From assembly GCF_004791695.1 (NCBI RefSeq), contig NZ_SRSO01000015.1, positions 1 to 64,000 on the forward strand: a DNA stretch of 64,000 nucleotides, in the 5' to 3' direction. The position numbers and the translations under genes were made by a program. The notes beneath the pieces were generated by a model. It was given only the letters and a program-made list of their open reading frames with translations. It was not told the origin of the DNA and searched no databases. Source of the stretch: Flavivirga rizhaonensis (GTDB lineage Bacteria; Bacteroidota; Bacteroidia; Flavobacteriales; Flavobacteriaceae). This document shows, piece by piece, positions 1 to 8,312 of the stretch (positions are counted from its first letter, which is position 1; the number at the start of each line of letters is the position of its first letter).

Positions 1-465
1 TGCTATTTTAAACTATAAAAGTATCTCGGTCTTAGGCAAACTGACCTAAAAACAACATTATTCACAAGGCTTTTCATTAAAATCAATCTAAGCTTTTCAA
101 TAAATAAAAAGACTTACGGATTTAAGGCTGTGCTTAGTGGCGTTAAAGTTTAGCAGTTGCATTATACTCTGTCATATATAGATAAAATACATAGTAAATT
201 GGAAAACTATTAATTAATTGGATTTGTTCTTAGATTTGATTAAAAATCGGCTTATTGTATATGAAAACACCTTCATATTGCTTTGACAGTTTTTTCTTTT
301 TACTTACTCTTACCGCCACTAAGCACAGCTTAGCTGGTAGCGTATGTTGGGAACAGCGGTGAGAAGTACCCTTAGGAATCCTTTAAAGTTTTTTTATCGT
401 TTATTAAACAGGCATTTGCTATTGCAAAATAAGGAAGACCTTATGATGAGAACGTTGTTTCTAAA
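1..465. other. Non-coding left edge
   Basis: I see no convincing reading frame here on either strand. The stretch contains an inverted repeat (separate entry) and ends where the apparent C-terminal extension of the repeat protein at 639-1355 stops (TAA on the minus strand at 466-468). Composition is A+T-rich and similar to other intergenic parts of the window. Confidence 0.5.
124..331. repeat. Near-perfect inverted repeat, 18-19 bp arms
   Basis: The left arm at 124-142 (AAGGCTGTGCTTAGTGGCG) is the reverse complement of 314-331 except for one extra G. About 170 bp separate the arms. No open frame lies between them. The layout resembles a small non-autonomous element or the ends of a decayed insertion, but the target duplication was not identified, so the nature is uncertain. 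Confidence 0.5.
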
Positions 466-642
466 TTAGGTTAATAATATTTGTTTTTCAATCAGTTCTT
501 GTTGTACACAGTTTTTTATTTCCCCTCTTTTTATTTTTTCAATCAGTTCGCATCTTTTATCCGAACCACTTTCACTTTGTTCTTTAAAATTTTCTCCAAT
601 TCTCACAAAATTGTACGGAATATATTTGATTTCTGATTCTAT
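466..642 (-). pseudogene. Out-of-frame C-terminal extension of the repeat protein
   Basis: Directly after the stop codon of the upstream repeat protein, another frame stays open for 58 codons and ends at TAA (466-468). It reads from ATA at 642-640 and is rich in Lys, Glu and Ile with few rare residues (IESEIKYIPYNFVRIGEN at its start, ELIEK twice near its end). The junction lies at a run of eight A on the coding strand (plus-strand T642-T649). One added A would join the two frames into a protein of about 297 residues. This is either a real frameshift, a phase-variable tract or a sequencing error. I infer it is coding because the open frame begins exactly at the tract. Confidence 0.5.
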
Positions 643-1355
643 TTTTTTTGTTTTCCATTAACAAACTCAGTAAGTGATAAATTTCCAGATCTATCGTAGA
701 GTTTCCAAATACCGTTTTCTTTTCCATTTGTAAAATTCCCAGTAGCCGTTTTTTTACCTGTTTCATTATGATAAAATTTCCATTCACCTTCTCTTTTTCC
801 GTTTGAAAAATTCCCGATTCTTTGTAATTCCCCAGTTATATCACTATAAAACTTCCATTCACCTTCTTTTTTCCCATTCAAATAAATACCACTTGAACGA
901 ATATTTCCATTTTCGTCGTATAAATACCATTGACCAGATTCTTTATCATTTAAAAAACTCCCAATTGCATTTTTCTTCCCATTTTCATAAAAACTTTTAA
1001 TTTCTCCTGTTCTTTTACCTTCAATGAAAGTGTAACTGCTATTGTATTTACCATTAGGGAAATAGTATTTCCATTTACCGATTTGTTTACCATTGGAAAA
1101 ATTTCCAATAGAATTTAATTTTCCATTTTTATGATAAAATTTCCATTCACCGTGCTTTAGATTGTTTTTATAATTCCCAACGGCTTGCAAACTATCGTTT
1201 TCATAATAAAATTTCCATAATCCTTCTTTTTTGTTTTCTACCATTGTTCCCACGGAACGAAATTTTGAAATTTGCTCTGTGCTTGCATTTTGAGAAAAAC
1301 TTGTATTAAAAATCAATATAATTGCAGAAAATCGAATGAATTCTTTTAAAAGCAT
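639..1355 (-). CDS. YwqK/MORN-type repeat protein, secreted
   Basis: This 238-residue protein starts with a signal peptide (about 1-22, ending SFSQ) and then carries about nine repeats of roughly 22-24 residues of the form NGKxxGxWKxYYxNGK. These are the Gly/Trp/Tyr signature of YwqK-type (MORN-like) repeats, common in Bacteroidota as secreted or surface proteins of unknown function. The label antitoxin sometimes given to YwqK relatives is not supported by anything visible here. The gene stands alone, with no partner toxin beside it. Its stop codon follows an A8 tract, beyond which another frame remains open for 58 codons, so the annotated C-terminus may be an artefact or a mutation. The start follows the MITE-like element at 1385-1544 closely. 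Confidence 0.75.
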   Translation of the reverse strand: MLLKEFIRFSAIILIFNTSFSQNASTEQISKFRSVGTMVENKKEGLWKFYYENDSLQAVGNYKNNLKHGEWKFYHKNGKLNSIGNFSNGKQIGKWKYYFPNGKYNSSYTFIEGKRTGEIKSFYENGKKNAIGSFLNDKESGQWYLYDENGNIRSSGIYLNGKKEGEWKFYSDITGELQRIGNFSNGKREGEWKFYHNETGKKTATGNFTNGKENGIWKLYDRSGNLSLTEFVNGKQKK

Positions 1356-1384
1356 AATCTTTTTATTTAAATAATTTAATCAAT

Positions 1385-1544
1385 GAACTCGTTTAAACTT
1401 TTTCTATTTCCTAAAAAATGGCCGAAATTTACCCATATTTTGTTACTTTTCTTATGCGTAGCTCTGCTATGCCTTGCAAAAAGTGCCTCATCTGAATAAA
1501 TTTCATCTCATTTTCGGTTAAAAACAAAAAGTTTAAACGAGTTC
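1385..1544. repeat. MITE-like element with perfect 19-bp terminal inverted repeats
   Basis: GAACTCGTTTAAACTTTTT at 1385-1403 is repeated as its exact reverse complement at 1526-1544. The 160-bp unit has no open frame. Size, perfect ends and lack of coding capacity fit a miniature inverted-repeat transposable element. It begins about 30 bp upstream of the start of the repeat-protein gene (639-1355), so it may alter that gene's promoter. Confidence 0.7.
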
Positions 1545-2212
1545 TATATTTCAAAAGCATGATTTTATATAAAATCAAAATTTTAGCCTATTCTTTTTAT
1601 GATGTTACTAGAACTACGAACTTTTGCTTTTCAATATAAGTAAAAATGTCTAGCCCTGAAATATGGATACAGTAAAAAATAGATCATATTCGGTGTTTTT
1701 ATAGTCTAAAGATAAGTGTAATCTTATTTTATTGTATGATTTTATTGCGATGTTTGATTAATCAAAAGTGTTAGGGAATTTGAAAGTGCATTGTGCGTTA
1801 AAATCAAAATTCTCCGTGAATAATTAACTGTGGTTTTTTCATAGATTCGGTTTTTATATTTTTCTTTATCCCTGTGGTTACTCATCACAAGGTCACTTTA
1901 AATAAAAAAGAACACATAACTATTTAAAGTTAGAAGGCTTATTTTGTTTTATGTACAAGCGTGTTTTACGATTTATCGAGTATAAATATGAGGCATTAAA
2001 GAGGTTAATGTGCCTCCTTTATTATTTTTAGCTTTTCTTTTTACAGGAATTTATAGGGTAAAAGAAATGAAAATGCAAAACGACGACTAATATTCATTAT
2101 TTTTCAGCAATTACATTTTAGATTTTAATATTGGGAATAATAATTATAAATTGTTCCTAAAAATTCCTGTAAAATTAAAATACGAGCAATTCTATAAACC
2201 TAATTAACAATC
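1545..2212. other. Intergenic region without a gene
   Basis: No credible gene is seen in this stretch. It contains a hairpin at 1990-2017 (GAGGC...GCCTC with an inner ATTAA/TTAAT pairing) followed by CTTTATTATTTTT, which could be a weak terminator for a lost plus-strand gene, and an inverted repeat at 2039-2174 just upstream of the transporter gene. Confidence 0.5.
2039..2174. repeat. Inverted repeat upstream of the sugar transporter
   Basis: TTTTACAGGAATTTATAGG at 2039-2057 pairs with 2156-2174 with one mismatch in 19. The 136-bp interval ends about 40 bp before the transporter start. It may be another miniature element or a long-range regulatory structure in the leader; the sequence alone does not decide. 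Confidence 0.45.
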
Positions 2213-3544
2213 ATGTCTAATAACCAAGAAATGTCTTCTCAATCTAAAAACAACACACTAGTTCCAATAATTATTATTGCTGGATTATTTTTTATTTTCG
2301 GATTTGTTACATGGATAAACGGTGCATTAATTCCATTTATGAAAACCATAAACGAGCTAACCGATGCACAGTCTTATCTGGTAGCAACGGCATCTTATAT
2401 TTCATTTGTTGTCATGGCATTACCAGCCTCATATATTATAAACAAAATTGGTTACAGAAAGGGCATGTCATTGGGGTTAATAATAATGGCGATTGGAGCC
2501 TTGGTTTTTATACCTGCTGCCGAAGCTAGAACCTATTGGATGTTTTTAACAGCGATTTTTATACAAGGAGCTGGGATGACTTTATTGCAAACAGCTTCAA
2601 ATCCCTATATAACTATTTTAGGACCTATTGAAAGTGCAGCAAAACGTATTGCTATTATGGGAATTGCCAATAAAGTGGCAGGGGCATTAGGTTCTGTAAT
2701 TTTTGGAGCGATTTTGCTATCTGGAATAGACGAGATTAAAGAAAAACTGAATCTTGTGGATGCTACTGAAAAAGCTAGCTTATTAAATACAATGGCAGAT
2801 AGTGTCGTTACACCTTATGTAGTCATGGCCATTGTTTTGTTTTTACTAGGGGTTTTAATTAGAAAGGCGCCTCTACCACATGTTGAAGCGCAACCCATTG
2901 AAGCATCTGAAACTGGAGGAAAAGCAAAATCAAGTATTTTACAATTTCCTCATTTGTGGTTAGGTGTTTTAGCTTTGTTTGTTTATGTTGGTGTGGAGGT
3001 TATCGCCGGAGACACCATTATTGCTTATGGTATATCATTGGATATTCCTATAGAAAAAGCTAAATTTTTCACATTGTTTACATTAATGGCCATGGTGGCT
3101 ACTTATGCTTTAGGGGTGTTTTTAATACCAAAATATATAAGTCAGGCTTTCGCTTTAAAAGCAAGTGCCGTTTTAGGAATTATACTGTCTTTTTGTATTG
3201 TGTTTTCTGATGGTTTTGCTTCAGTCCTTTTTGTGGCTGCATTAGGTATCGCTAATGCTCTTGTTTGGCCAGCTGTTTGGCCACTAGCTTTAACTGGATT
3301 AGGCAAATTTACTAAAACAGCTTCGGCATTACTCATTATGGCTATTTCGGGAGGCGCTATTCTTCCATTATTATATGGTGATTTAGTAGATAAAAAAAAG
3401 GAACATTTACTTGCTAATGGGATAAATGAAGTTTCTGCTACAGCAGATGCTGCATCTTTTGGTTATTGGATTTTATTGCCATGCTATGTCATTATTCTTT
3501 ATTATGCATTGTTTGGACATAAAGTAGGACTTAAAAAAGCATAG
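2213..3544 (+). CDS. Sugar MFS transporter, FucP family
   Basis: A 443-residue major facilitator protein with about 12 membrane segments, close in length to L-fucose:proton symporters. Family signatures visible are TWINGALIPF in the first helix (33-42) and QTASNPY (126-132), both typical of FucP/GluP-type sugar importers. It should bring a monosaccharide across the inner membrane with protons; the sugar cannot be assigned from sequence alone. Downstream lie a fragment of a NagX-like acyltransferase and a beta-helix lipoprotein, so this may be the surviving importer of a decayed carbohydrate-use locus. The ATG is preceded by an A+T-rich leader with an inverted repeat. Confidence 0.88.
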   Translation: MSNNQEMSSQSKNNTLVPIIIIAGLFFIFGFVTWINGALIPFMKTINELTDAQSYLVATASYISFVVMALPASYIINKIGYRKGMSLGLIIMAIGALVFIPAAEARTYWMFLTAIFIQGAGMTLLQTASNPYITILGPIESAAKRIAIMGIANKVAGALGSVIFGAILLSGIDEIKEKLNLVDATEKASLLNTMADSVVTPYVVMAIVLFLLGVLIRKAPLPHVEAQPIEASETGGKAKSSILQFPHLWLGVLALFVYVGVEVIAGDTIIAYGISLDIPIEKAKFFTLFTLMAMVATYALGVFLIPKYISQAFALKASAVLGIILSFCIVFSDGFASVLFVAALGIANALVWPAVWPLALTGLGKFTKTASALLIMAISGGAILPLLYGDLVDKKKEHLLANGINEVSATADAASFGYWILLPCYVIILYYALFGHKVGLKKA

Positions 3545-4147
3545 GAATATTTTATGTGTATCCCGATAAAAGAAAATTGAATTTGTTGATATTTTAAGAG
3601 GGCTTACCATTGTCGCTATGAACTTGGTTAACCCTCCAGGAGATTGGAGCTATGTTTATTCTCCTTTATTGCATGCTGAATGGCATGGGTTAATGCTAAC
3701 AGATTTAATATTCCCCTTCTTTTTATTTATAGTAGGAATTTCAATTGGTTATTTTTTTAAATTAATTTGATATATGCCTTTTTATGTTGTTTTGATCGTT
3801 TAAATTTGTAGAGATAAAAAAGTTATTTACTGCAATAAAAAAGACTAATAAGAGTTATTTAAGTGAGCTTTATAATGGTAATCAAAAACGTAAATTGATA
3901 TACCAGGTTTTTTTGAAATAAGCAGTTAAAAAATGAAAGTTTTTGAGGCAAAATATACTCCATAATATTAATAATTATGGAGAAAGATTATACCCAAGCG
4001 GTATAGTTTTTAACTAACATGGGGGGTGCTAGTAAACATCCTCATTATGAACTAATCATACAATAAGTGGTTTCAAAAAGTATGAAGAGCAACGATATAA
4101 TTTATCAAAGCTCATTTAGGAAATAAAAAAGTTAGTTTAATTAAAAA
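3545..4147. other. Gap holding a gene fragment and a hairpin
   Basis: The first third carries the NagX-like fragment described separately (3570-3770). The rest has no open frame I would trust. A short palindrome, CTCCATAAT at 3959-3967 with ATTATGGAG at 3974-3982, could be an operator or an RNA hairpin upstream of the beta-helix gene; it lacks a T tract, so it is not a typical terminator. Confidence 0.45.
3570..3770 (+). pseudogene. Fragment of NagX-like (DUF1624/DUF5009) membrane acyltransferase
   Basis: The frame from 3570 to the TGA at 3768-3770 reads [20 protein letters not shown], then motifs [15 protein letters not shown] and [13 protein letters not shown]. These match the N-terminal part of heparan-alpha-glucosaminide N-acetyltransferase homologues (NagX), whose typical start is LDVFRGLTI...LVNNPG...HAEWHG...TDLVFPFFLF. 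Real family members are about 370 residues with ten or so membrane helices. Here only about 66 codons remain, and a TAA lies at 3567-3569 immediately before the fragment. Family proteins normally transfer acetyl groups to amino sugars or sit in amino-sugar loci next to FucP-like importers, which agrees with the neighbour. Confidence 0.82.
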
Positions 4148-5842
4148 ATGATAATGCTTAAAAATCTTTTAGTTGTCAGTATGTTGTTACTGGTATTAAC
4201 TAGTTGTGACTCCAACGAAATTTATGTATCTCCACAAGGGAATCAAACTAGTCCAGGCACGAAATCGGATCCTTTATCTTTCGCAGCAGGAATAAATCAT
4301 ATTTCTAAACTATTAAAAGAGAAAGGGCTTCCTGAAGATGGTATAAAAATCAATGTATTAGGAGGTGTTTATCAATTTGATAGACCAATAGTATTGAGCG
4401 AAGAATTTAAAGGGACCAGAGAAGCACCAATAATTATTCAGGCAGTAGTAGGAGAAAATGTTTTGTTTGACGGAAGTATGCTAATTGCTCCAGAAAAATT
4501 TAATACAATCAAGAACAAGAAAAAAGCTCCATTAACTAAGTTGGCGATTGATAAAATAATGGTGGCAGACGGGTTTTTGACTTTGGAAGGAACAAGTTAT
4601 GTAAAAGTGATTGGGTTATCCGTTAAAAACGTGGGAAGTGGTAGTGTTTATAAAATAACAGGAGATCATAATTTAATAGCATCAGCTAAAATATCAAATT
4701 CTACCGCAATAGGAGTTGATGTCTCAGGTAATAGTAATAGAGTAAAAGGATGTGATTTAATTGATTTGGATACTCATGTAAAATTGGATGGAGGCGTAAG
4801 ATCTCCAAATGAAATTATACCAGGTTATAATGTTGTTGAAAATTGCCATATTTACCAAAAGAATTTCAAACACAAAAAAGTAAATATCATCTTAAAAGGT
4901 GTTGGTAATACCTTTAGAAATAATCTAATCCATAACTCATTAGGACAGTCTATGGTTGTAAAAGGTAATGATCATATTATTGAATATAATGAATTATTTA
5001 ATATCGATCTTGATGAAGGAGATGGTGGAGCTATTTATTCTGGAGCAGATTTAGGAGGTTTTGGAAACATATATCGTTACAATTTTTTCCATCATCTAAT
5101 ACCTATTTCTGATAAAGTAGAATGTGCCGGTTTACACTTGGATGATGGTCAATCTGGGGCAACCTGTGTAGGTAATGTTTTTTATAAATCTGCTTCGAAA
5201 GGAATTTCTATGCATGGAGGGGCAGGTCATACTTTAAAAGAAAATGTTTTTTTAGAAGGAGATAGAGGTGCTTATTTTGCTACAAGTCTAGGAAATAAAA
5301 TATTTCAAATTCAAAAAGAAATTAAAGCTGACCTTAATCATCCTCGCCGAGGAACTAAAGAAGATTATATAGGTAGAGTTGAGGCTTACACAGGTGAGAA
5401 AGGTTGGACTAAGTCTCCTTGGAAAGAAAAATACCCTCTTATGAATACCGTATTAAGTGATACCTTGGAATTTGGTCGCTTTTGGCCCATTCACTATACC
5501 ATTGAAAATAATTTTTATTATAACAATCAAAAATCTTTCGATGAAATAATTGATTATCGTGTAGATTCTATAGTTGTAACAAAATCAAGTATAAAAAACA
5601 ATGAATGTGTTTCTATTAATGATTTTGTGGATTATGAAAACATGGGCTTTAAGTTTAAAAATGAAGTGAAGTATCCGAATATCCCATTTGATGACATTGG
5701 ATTATATATAGATGAATACAGAAGTCAAATGCCTAAAAAAGAGCATTATAGAAAAGCAATTAAACGTTTCTATAAAGGGATTTCGAATCGTGATTCAGAA
5801 ACAAAAGAACGTTTTAATTCTGCTAAAATTGTAGAAGAATAA
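4148..5842 (+). CDS. Right-handed parallel beta-helix lipoprotein
   Basis: A 564-residue protein with a lipoprotein signal (lipobox LTSC, acylated Cys20), then a domain opening with IYVSPQGNQTSPGTKSDPL, which is the usual start of pectate-lyase-like beta-helix proteins. Residues about 180-370 carry repeated short strands with N/G/H-rich turns (VKGCDLID, VVENCHIY, FRNNLIHN, IEYNELFN, YRYNFFHH, CVGNVFYK, LKENVFLE), the ladder of a right-handed parallel beta-helix. The family includes polysaccharide lyases and glycoside hydrolases. I cannot assign a substrate or confirm catalytic residues. It probably sits on the outer membrane. Context with a FucP-type importer suggests polysaccharide degradation. 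Confidence 0.75.
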   Translation: MIMLKNLLVVSMLLLVLTSCDSNEIYVSPQGNQTSPGTKSDPLSFAAGINHISKLLKEKGLPEDGIKINVLGGVYQFDRPIVLSEEFKGTREAPIIIQAVVGENVLFDGSMLIAPEKFNTIKNKKKAPLTKLAIDKIMVADGFLTLEGTSYVKVIGLSVKNVGSGSVYKITGDHNLIASAKISNSTAIGVDVSGNSNRVKGCDLIDLDTHVKLDGGVRSPNEIIPGYNVVENCHIYQKNFKHKKVNIILKGVGNTFRNNLIHNSLGQSMVVKGNDHIIEYNELFNIDLDEGDGGAIYSGADLGGFGNIYRYNFFHHLIPISDKVECAGLHLDDGQSGATCVGNVFYKSASKGISMHGGAGHTLKENVFLEGDRGAYFATSLGNKIFQIQKEIKADLNHPRRGTKEDYIGRVEAYTGEKGWTKSPWKEKYPLMNTVLSDTLEFGRFWPIHYTIENNFYYNNQKSFDEIIDYRVDSIVVTKSSIKNNECVSINDFVDYENMGFKFKNEVKYPNIPFDDIGLYIDEYRSQMPKKEHYRKAIKRFYKGISNRDSETKERFNSAKIVEE

Positions 5843-6313
5843 AAAGGGAAGTACAAAATATCGTTTTCAAGCAATAATAGCAGGCGGTTCCTAATAATTT
5901 ATCAGAACAGTTACAAATTTCAATTATGGCTTTAGACTCTCAGAGGTTAGATGGACTCCTGTATCTGGTAAAGAAATGGTATAATACGCTTTTTGGGTGT
6001 GAATATATCTTTGAAACTCTACAAATAGAGAATTGCTAAACTCCAGTATTTTCCTATTATAAGAAATTTATAATGAGATTGTTGTGTTTTAGTTCGTTTT
6101 ACCATTAAATTATATATATTTGCCATGTAAAATAAAAAGAGGAATTATTTTTATTTACAGTTGTTTTTTGTTTACAAGGGTTAATATATATAATCAGGTA
6201 AAAGATAAAAACCTGCATTTTGACGATGATTTATAGCGTTTCATGGATGTTATTTTATGAATAATAGCATCTTTTTTTTGTAACCTTACTTTTTTTAATA
6301 CATTTGTGTCCCG
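5843..6313. other. Intergenic region with possible gene remnant
   Basis: No intact gene is visible. A short frame at 5898-5984 encodes NYGFRLSEVRWTPVSGKEMV before a stop; it looks protein-like and could be the C-terminal remnant of a lost gene, but I cannot name it. A promoter-like TATATTTG occurs near 6112-6125 with no gene directly after it, and a second promoter lies at 6277-6306. Confidence 0.4.
6277..6306 (+). promoter_or_regulatory. Bacteroidota-type promoter for the PID-CTERM-like gene
   Basis: TTTG at 6277-6280 is followed after 18 bases by TACATTTG at 6299-6306, matching the TTTG / TAnnTTTG consensus of the Bacteroidota housekeeping sigma factor. The expected start of transcription (about 5-8 bases downstream) falls at or next to the ATG at 6314, so the mRNA would have almost no leader. 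Confidence 0.6.
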
Positions 6314-6511
6314 ATGACAGTACTAAATAAAAGAATATTAACCTCGATCTTATTTGTATTAATAAGCTTTGTGTGTGTTGCTCAAGATCCTCCTCCTCCT
6401 GGACCACCTCCTGCTCCTGGCTTTCTTCCTATAGACGGAGGCGTATTGCTTGGTGTGATTTTCGCTTTGTTTTATGGGGTTAGAAAATTAATGATTACTA
6501 ATAAGAAATAA
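6314..6511 (+). CDS. Small secreted protein with PID-CTERM-like sorting signal
   Basis: A 65-residue protein consisting of a signal peptide (1-24, ending VCVAQ), a Pro/Gly-rich linker (DPPPPGPPPAPGFL), then PIDGG, a hydrophobic helix and a basic tail (KLMITNKK). The order PIDGG - transmembrane segment - basic end is that of the short C-terminal PID-CTERM sorting modules of Flavobacteria. Here almost nothing lies between the signal peptide and the sorting signal, so the mature part is only a short linker. Function is unknown. It converges with ribE with only nine bases between the stops, and no hairpin terminator is seen. Confidence 0.65.
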   Translation: MTVLNKRILTSILFVLISFVCVAQDPPPPGPPPAPGFLPIDGGVLLGVIFALFYGVRKLMITNKK

Positions 6512-6520
6512 TCATTATCG

Positions 6521-7117
6521 CTAATTCTCTTTATGTAAGTCTACTAGTTTAGCAACGTATTTTCCTAAAATATCAAATTCTAAATTTACAATAGTACCTG
6601 CTTTAAAGGTATTAAAATTAGTATGCTCATATGTGTACGGTATAATAGCTACACTAAAGCTGTCTTTTTTTGAATTTACTACGGTTAAACTAGTACCATT
6701 AATAGTTATAGACCCTTTTTCTATAGTAATATTATTAAGTGATGTATCGTAAGCAAAAGTAAATATCCAACTGCCATTTGCTTCTTCTATATTTGTACAA
6801 GTTGCCGTTTGGTCTACATGACCCTGTACAATATGCCCATCTAGTCTATCACCTAATTTCATGGCGCGCTCTAGGTTTACTTTATCATTAAGCTTCAAAG
6901 TGTTTAGGCTTGTTTTATCCAATGTTTCCTTTATAGCAGTAACCGTATATTCATCATTATCAATATTAACAACAGTTAAGCATACACCATTATGAGCAAT
7001 GCTTTGATCAATCTTTAATTCAGTTGTTATATTACTTTTAATGGATATATGAAGGTTATCTAATTCTTCTTTTAAATTAGAAACAATGCCTATATCTTCA
7101 ATAATTCCTGTAAACAT
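6521..7117 (-). CDS. ribE: Riboflavin synthase, alpha chain
   Basis: At 198 residues it has the usual length of the trimeric riboflavin synthase, which dismutates two 6,7-dimethyl-8-ribityllumazine molecules to riboflavin. The N-terminal MFTGIIEDIG and the GHVDQ motif (about residue 99-103) are hallmarks. The two lumazine-binding domains are visible as internal repeats (about 1-97, containing NGVCLTVV, and 98-198, containing NGTSLTVV). The gene is divergent from pdxA, so two cofactor pathways (riboflavin and pyridoxal phosphate) share an intergenic region of about 75 bp. Confidence 0.95.
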   Translation of the reverse strand: MFTGIIEDIGIVSNLKEELDNLHISIKSNITTELKIDQSIAHNGVCLTVVNIDNDEYTVTAIKETLDKTSLNTLKLNDKVNLERAMKLGDRLDGHIVQGHVDQTATCTNIEEANGSWIFTFAYDTSLNNITIEKGSITINGTSLTVVNSKKDSFSVAIIPYTYEHTNFNTFKAGTIVNLEFDILGKYVAKLVDLHKEN

Positions 7118-7138
7118 ATTATTCTCTGTTTATTTGGT

Positions 7139-7146
7139 TAAATTTG
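7139..7146 (+). promoter_or_regulatory. Likely -7 element for pdxA
   Basis: TAAATTTG matches the TAnnTTTG -7 consensus 47 bases before the pdxA ATG. I do not see an equally clear -33 element, so this is a weaker call than the other promoters listed. Confidence 0.4.
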
Positions 7147-7192
7147 CCATGCCGAATGAAATTCAAAATTACAAACAAAAGTTGTTATTTTA

Positions 7193-8233
7193 ATGATACA
7201 AAAAGAAAATATAATAGTAGGAATATCAATAGGAGATTTAAACGGTATTGGTGGAGAAATAGTTTTAAAAACATTTGAAGATGCAAGGATTTTAGATTTT
7301 TGTACACCGGTAATTTTTGCTTCAGCAAAAACCATGAATTTTTTTAAAACTCATTTTAAATCTGGTATTAATTTTCATAACATTAACAATATAAGTCAAT
7401 TAACTACTGGTAAAGTTAATGTATTTAATTGTTGGAATGATCCTGTAAAGATTGAATTTGGAAAAGAAGATGTTACTATAGGTAGGTATGCTATAAAATC
7501 TTTAGAAGCAGCAACAAAAGCGCTAAAAGATAATGACGTTGATGTTTTAGTCACAGCACCAATAAATAAACACAATATTCAATCGGAAGACTTTAAATTC
7601 CCTGGACATACTGATTATTTAGCACAACAATTAGAAGGGGAAAGTTTAATGTTTATGGTAACGGAATCATTAAGAGTCGGGTTATTAACAGACCATGTGC
7701 CCGTAAAAGACATTGTTGAGCATATTTCCGAGGATTTGATTGTAAAAAAAATAAATACGGTTTATGATTCTCTTAAAAGAGATTTTAAAATAGGTAAACC
7801 TAAGATTGCAGTTTTAGGAATTAATCCGCATACTGGCGATAATGGTGTCATTGGTAGCGAAGATGATGCCGTTTTAAGACCAACGCTTAAAAAAATTAAA
7901 GACGAAGGGAAATTAGTGTATGGACCTTATGCGGCTGACAGCTTTTTTGGATCTGATAATTATAAAAATTTTGATGCAATAATTGCCACATATCACGATC
8001 AGGGTTTAATCCCTTTCAAAACATTATCTTTTGGTCAAGGTGTTAATTTTACAGCAGGGTTAAATAAAGTAAGAACTTCTCCAGATCATGGTACAGCTTA
8101 TGAAATAGCTGGAAAAGGAAAGGCCGATTCAAGTTCTTTTAAAGAAGCCGTTTTTACAGCTTTGCAGATATACAAAAATAGATTTGATTATGAAGAACTT
8201 ACCTCAAATCCATTGAAAAAAGCAAACAAATAG
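7193..8233 (+). CDS. pdxA: 4-hydroxythreonine-4-phosphate dehydrogenase
   Basis: A 346-residue PdxA, the NAD-dependent enzyme that oxidises 4-phosphohydroxy-L-threonine in the DXP-dependent route to pyridoxal 5'-phosphate. Visible family motifs are GISIGDLNGIGGE near the start, FPGHTDYL (136-143), and the three metal-binding histidines in TDHVP (His168), NPHTGDNG (His213) and YHDQGLIPFK (His268), equivalent to His166/211/266 of the E. coli enzyme. All key residues are present. It is probably transcribed from the shared region with ribE, and may read on towards yceD, which has its own promoter. Confidence 0.95.
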   Translation: MIQKENIIVGISIGDLNGIGGEIVLKTFEDARILDFCTPVIFASAKTMNFFKTHFKSGINFHNINNISQLTTGKVNVFNCWNDPVKIEFGKEDVTIGRYAIKSLEAATKALKDNDVDVLVTAPINKHNIQSEDFKFPGHTDYLAQQLEGESLMFMVTESLRVGLLTDHVPVKDIVEHISEDLIVKKINTVYDSLKRDFKIGKPKIAVLGINPHTGDNGVIGSEDDAVLRPTLKKIKDEGKLVYGPYAADSFFGSDNYKNFDAIIATYHDQGLIPFKTLSFGQGVNFTAGLNKVRTSPDHGTAYEIAGKGKADSSSFKEAVFTALQIYKNRFDYEELTSNPLKKANK

Positions 8234-8263
8234 ATATAAACAAAAAAATGTTTATAAGTCATG

Positions 8264-8290
8264 TTGCATAAATAAAAATTCATATATTTG
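8264..8290 (+). promoter_or_regulatory. Promoter of the yceD-rpmF(-fabH) operon
   Basis: TTG at 8264-8266 and TATATTTG at 8283-8290 are separated by 16 bases and lie 22 bases upstream of the yceD ATG, fitting the Bacteroidota -33/-7 promoter pattern. Confidence 0.6.
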
Positions 8291-8312
8291 CAGGCTCAAA
8301 ATAGATGAGAGA

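Noticed and set aside
584..787. Minus-strand frame of 67 codons overlapping the end of the YwqK-like gene
   Set aside because: It reads the repeat-protein region out of frame. The better continuation is the frame starting at the A8 tract (466-642).
803..1000. Plus-strand frame over the YwqK-like gene
   Set aside because: It runs antisense to a repeat protein whose own frame is clearly supported, and codes for an unlikely His/Phe-rich peptide.
639..1355. Toxin-antitoxin module based on the YwqK label
   Set aside because: No toxin gene of suitable size lies beside it, and the repeats alone do not indicate antitoxin function.
7138..7335. Minus-strand frame over the start of pdxA
   Set aside because: It is antisense to a well-supported gene and has no family features.
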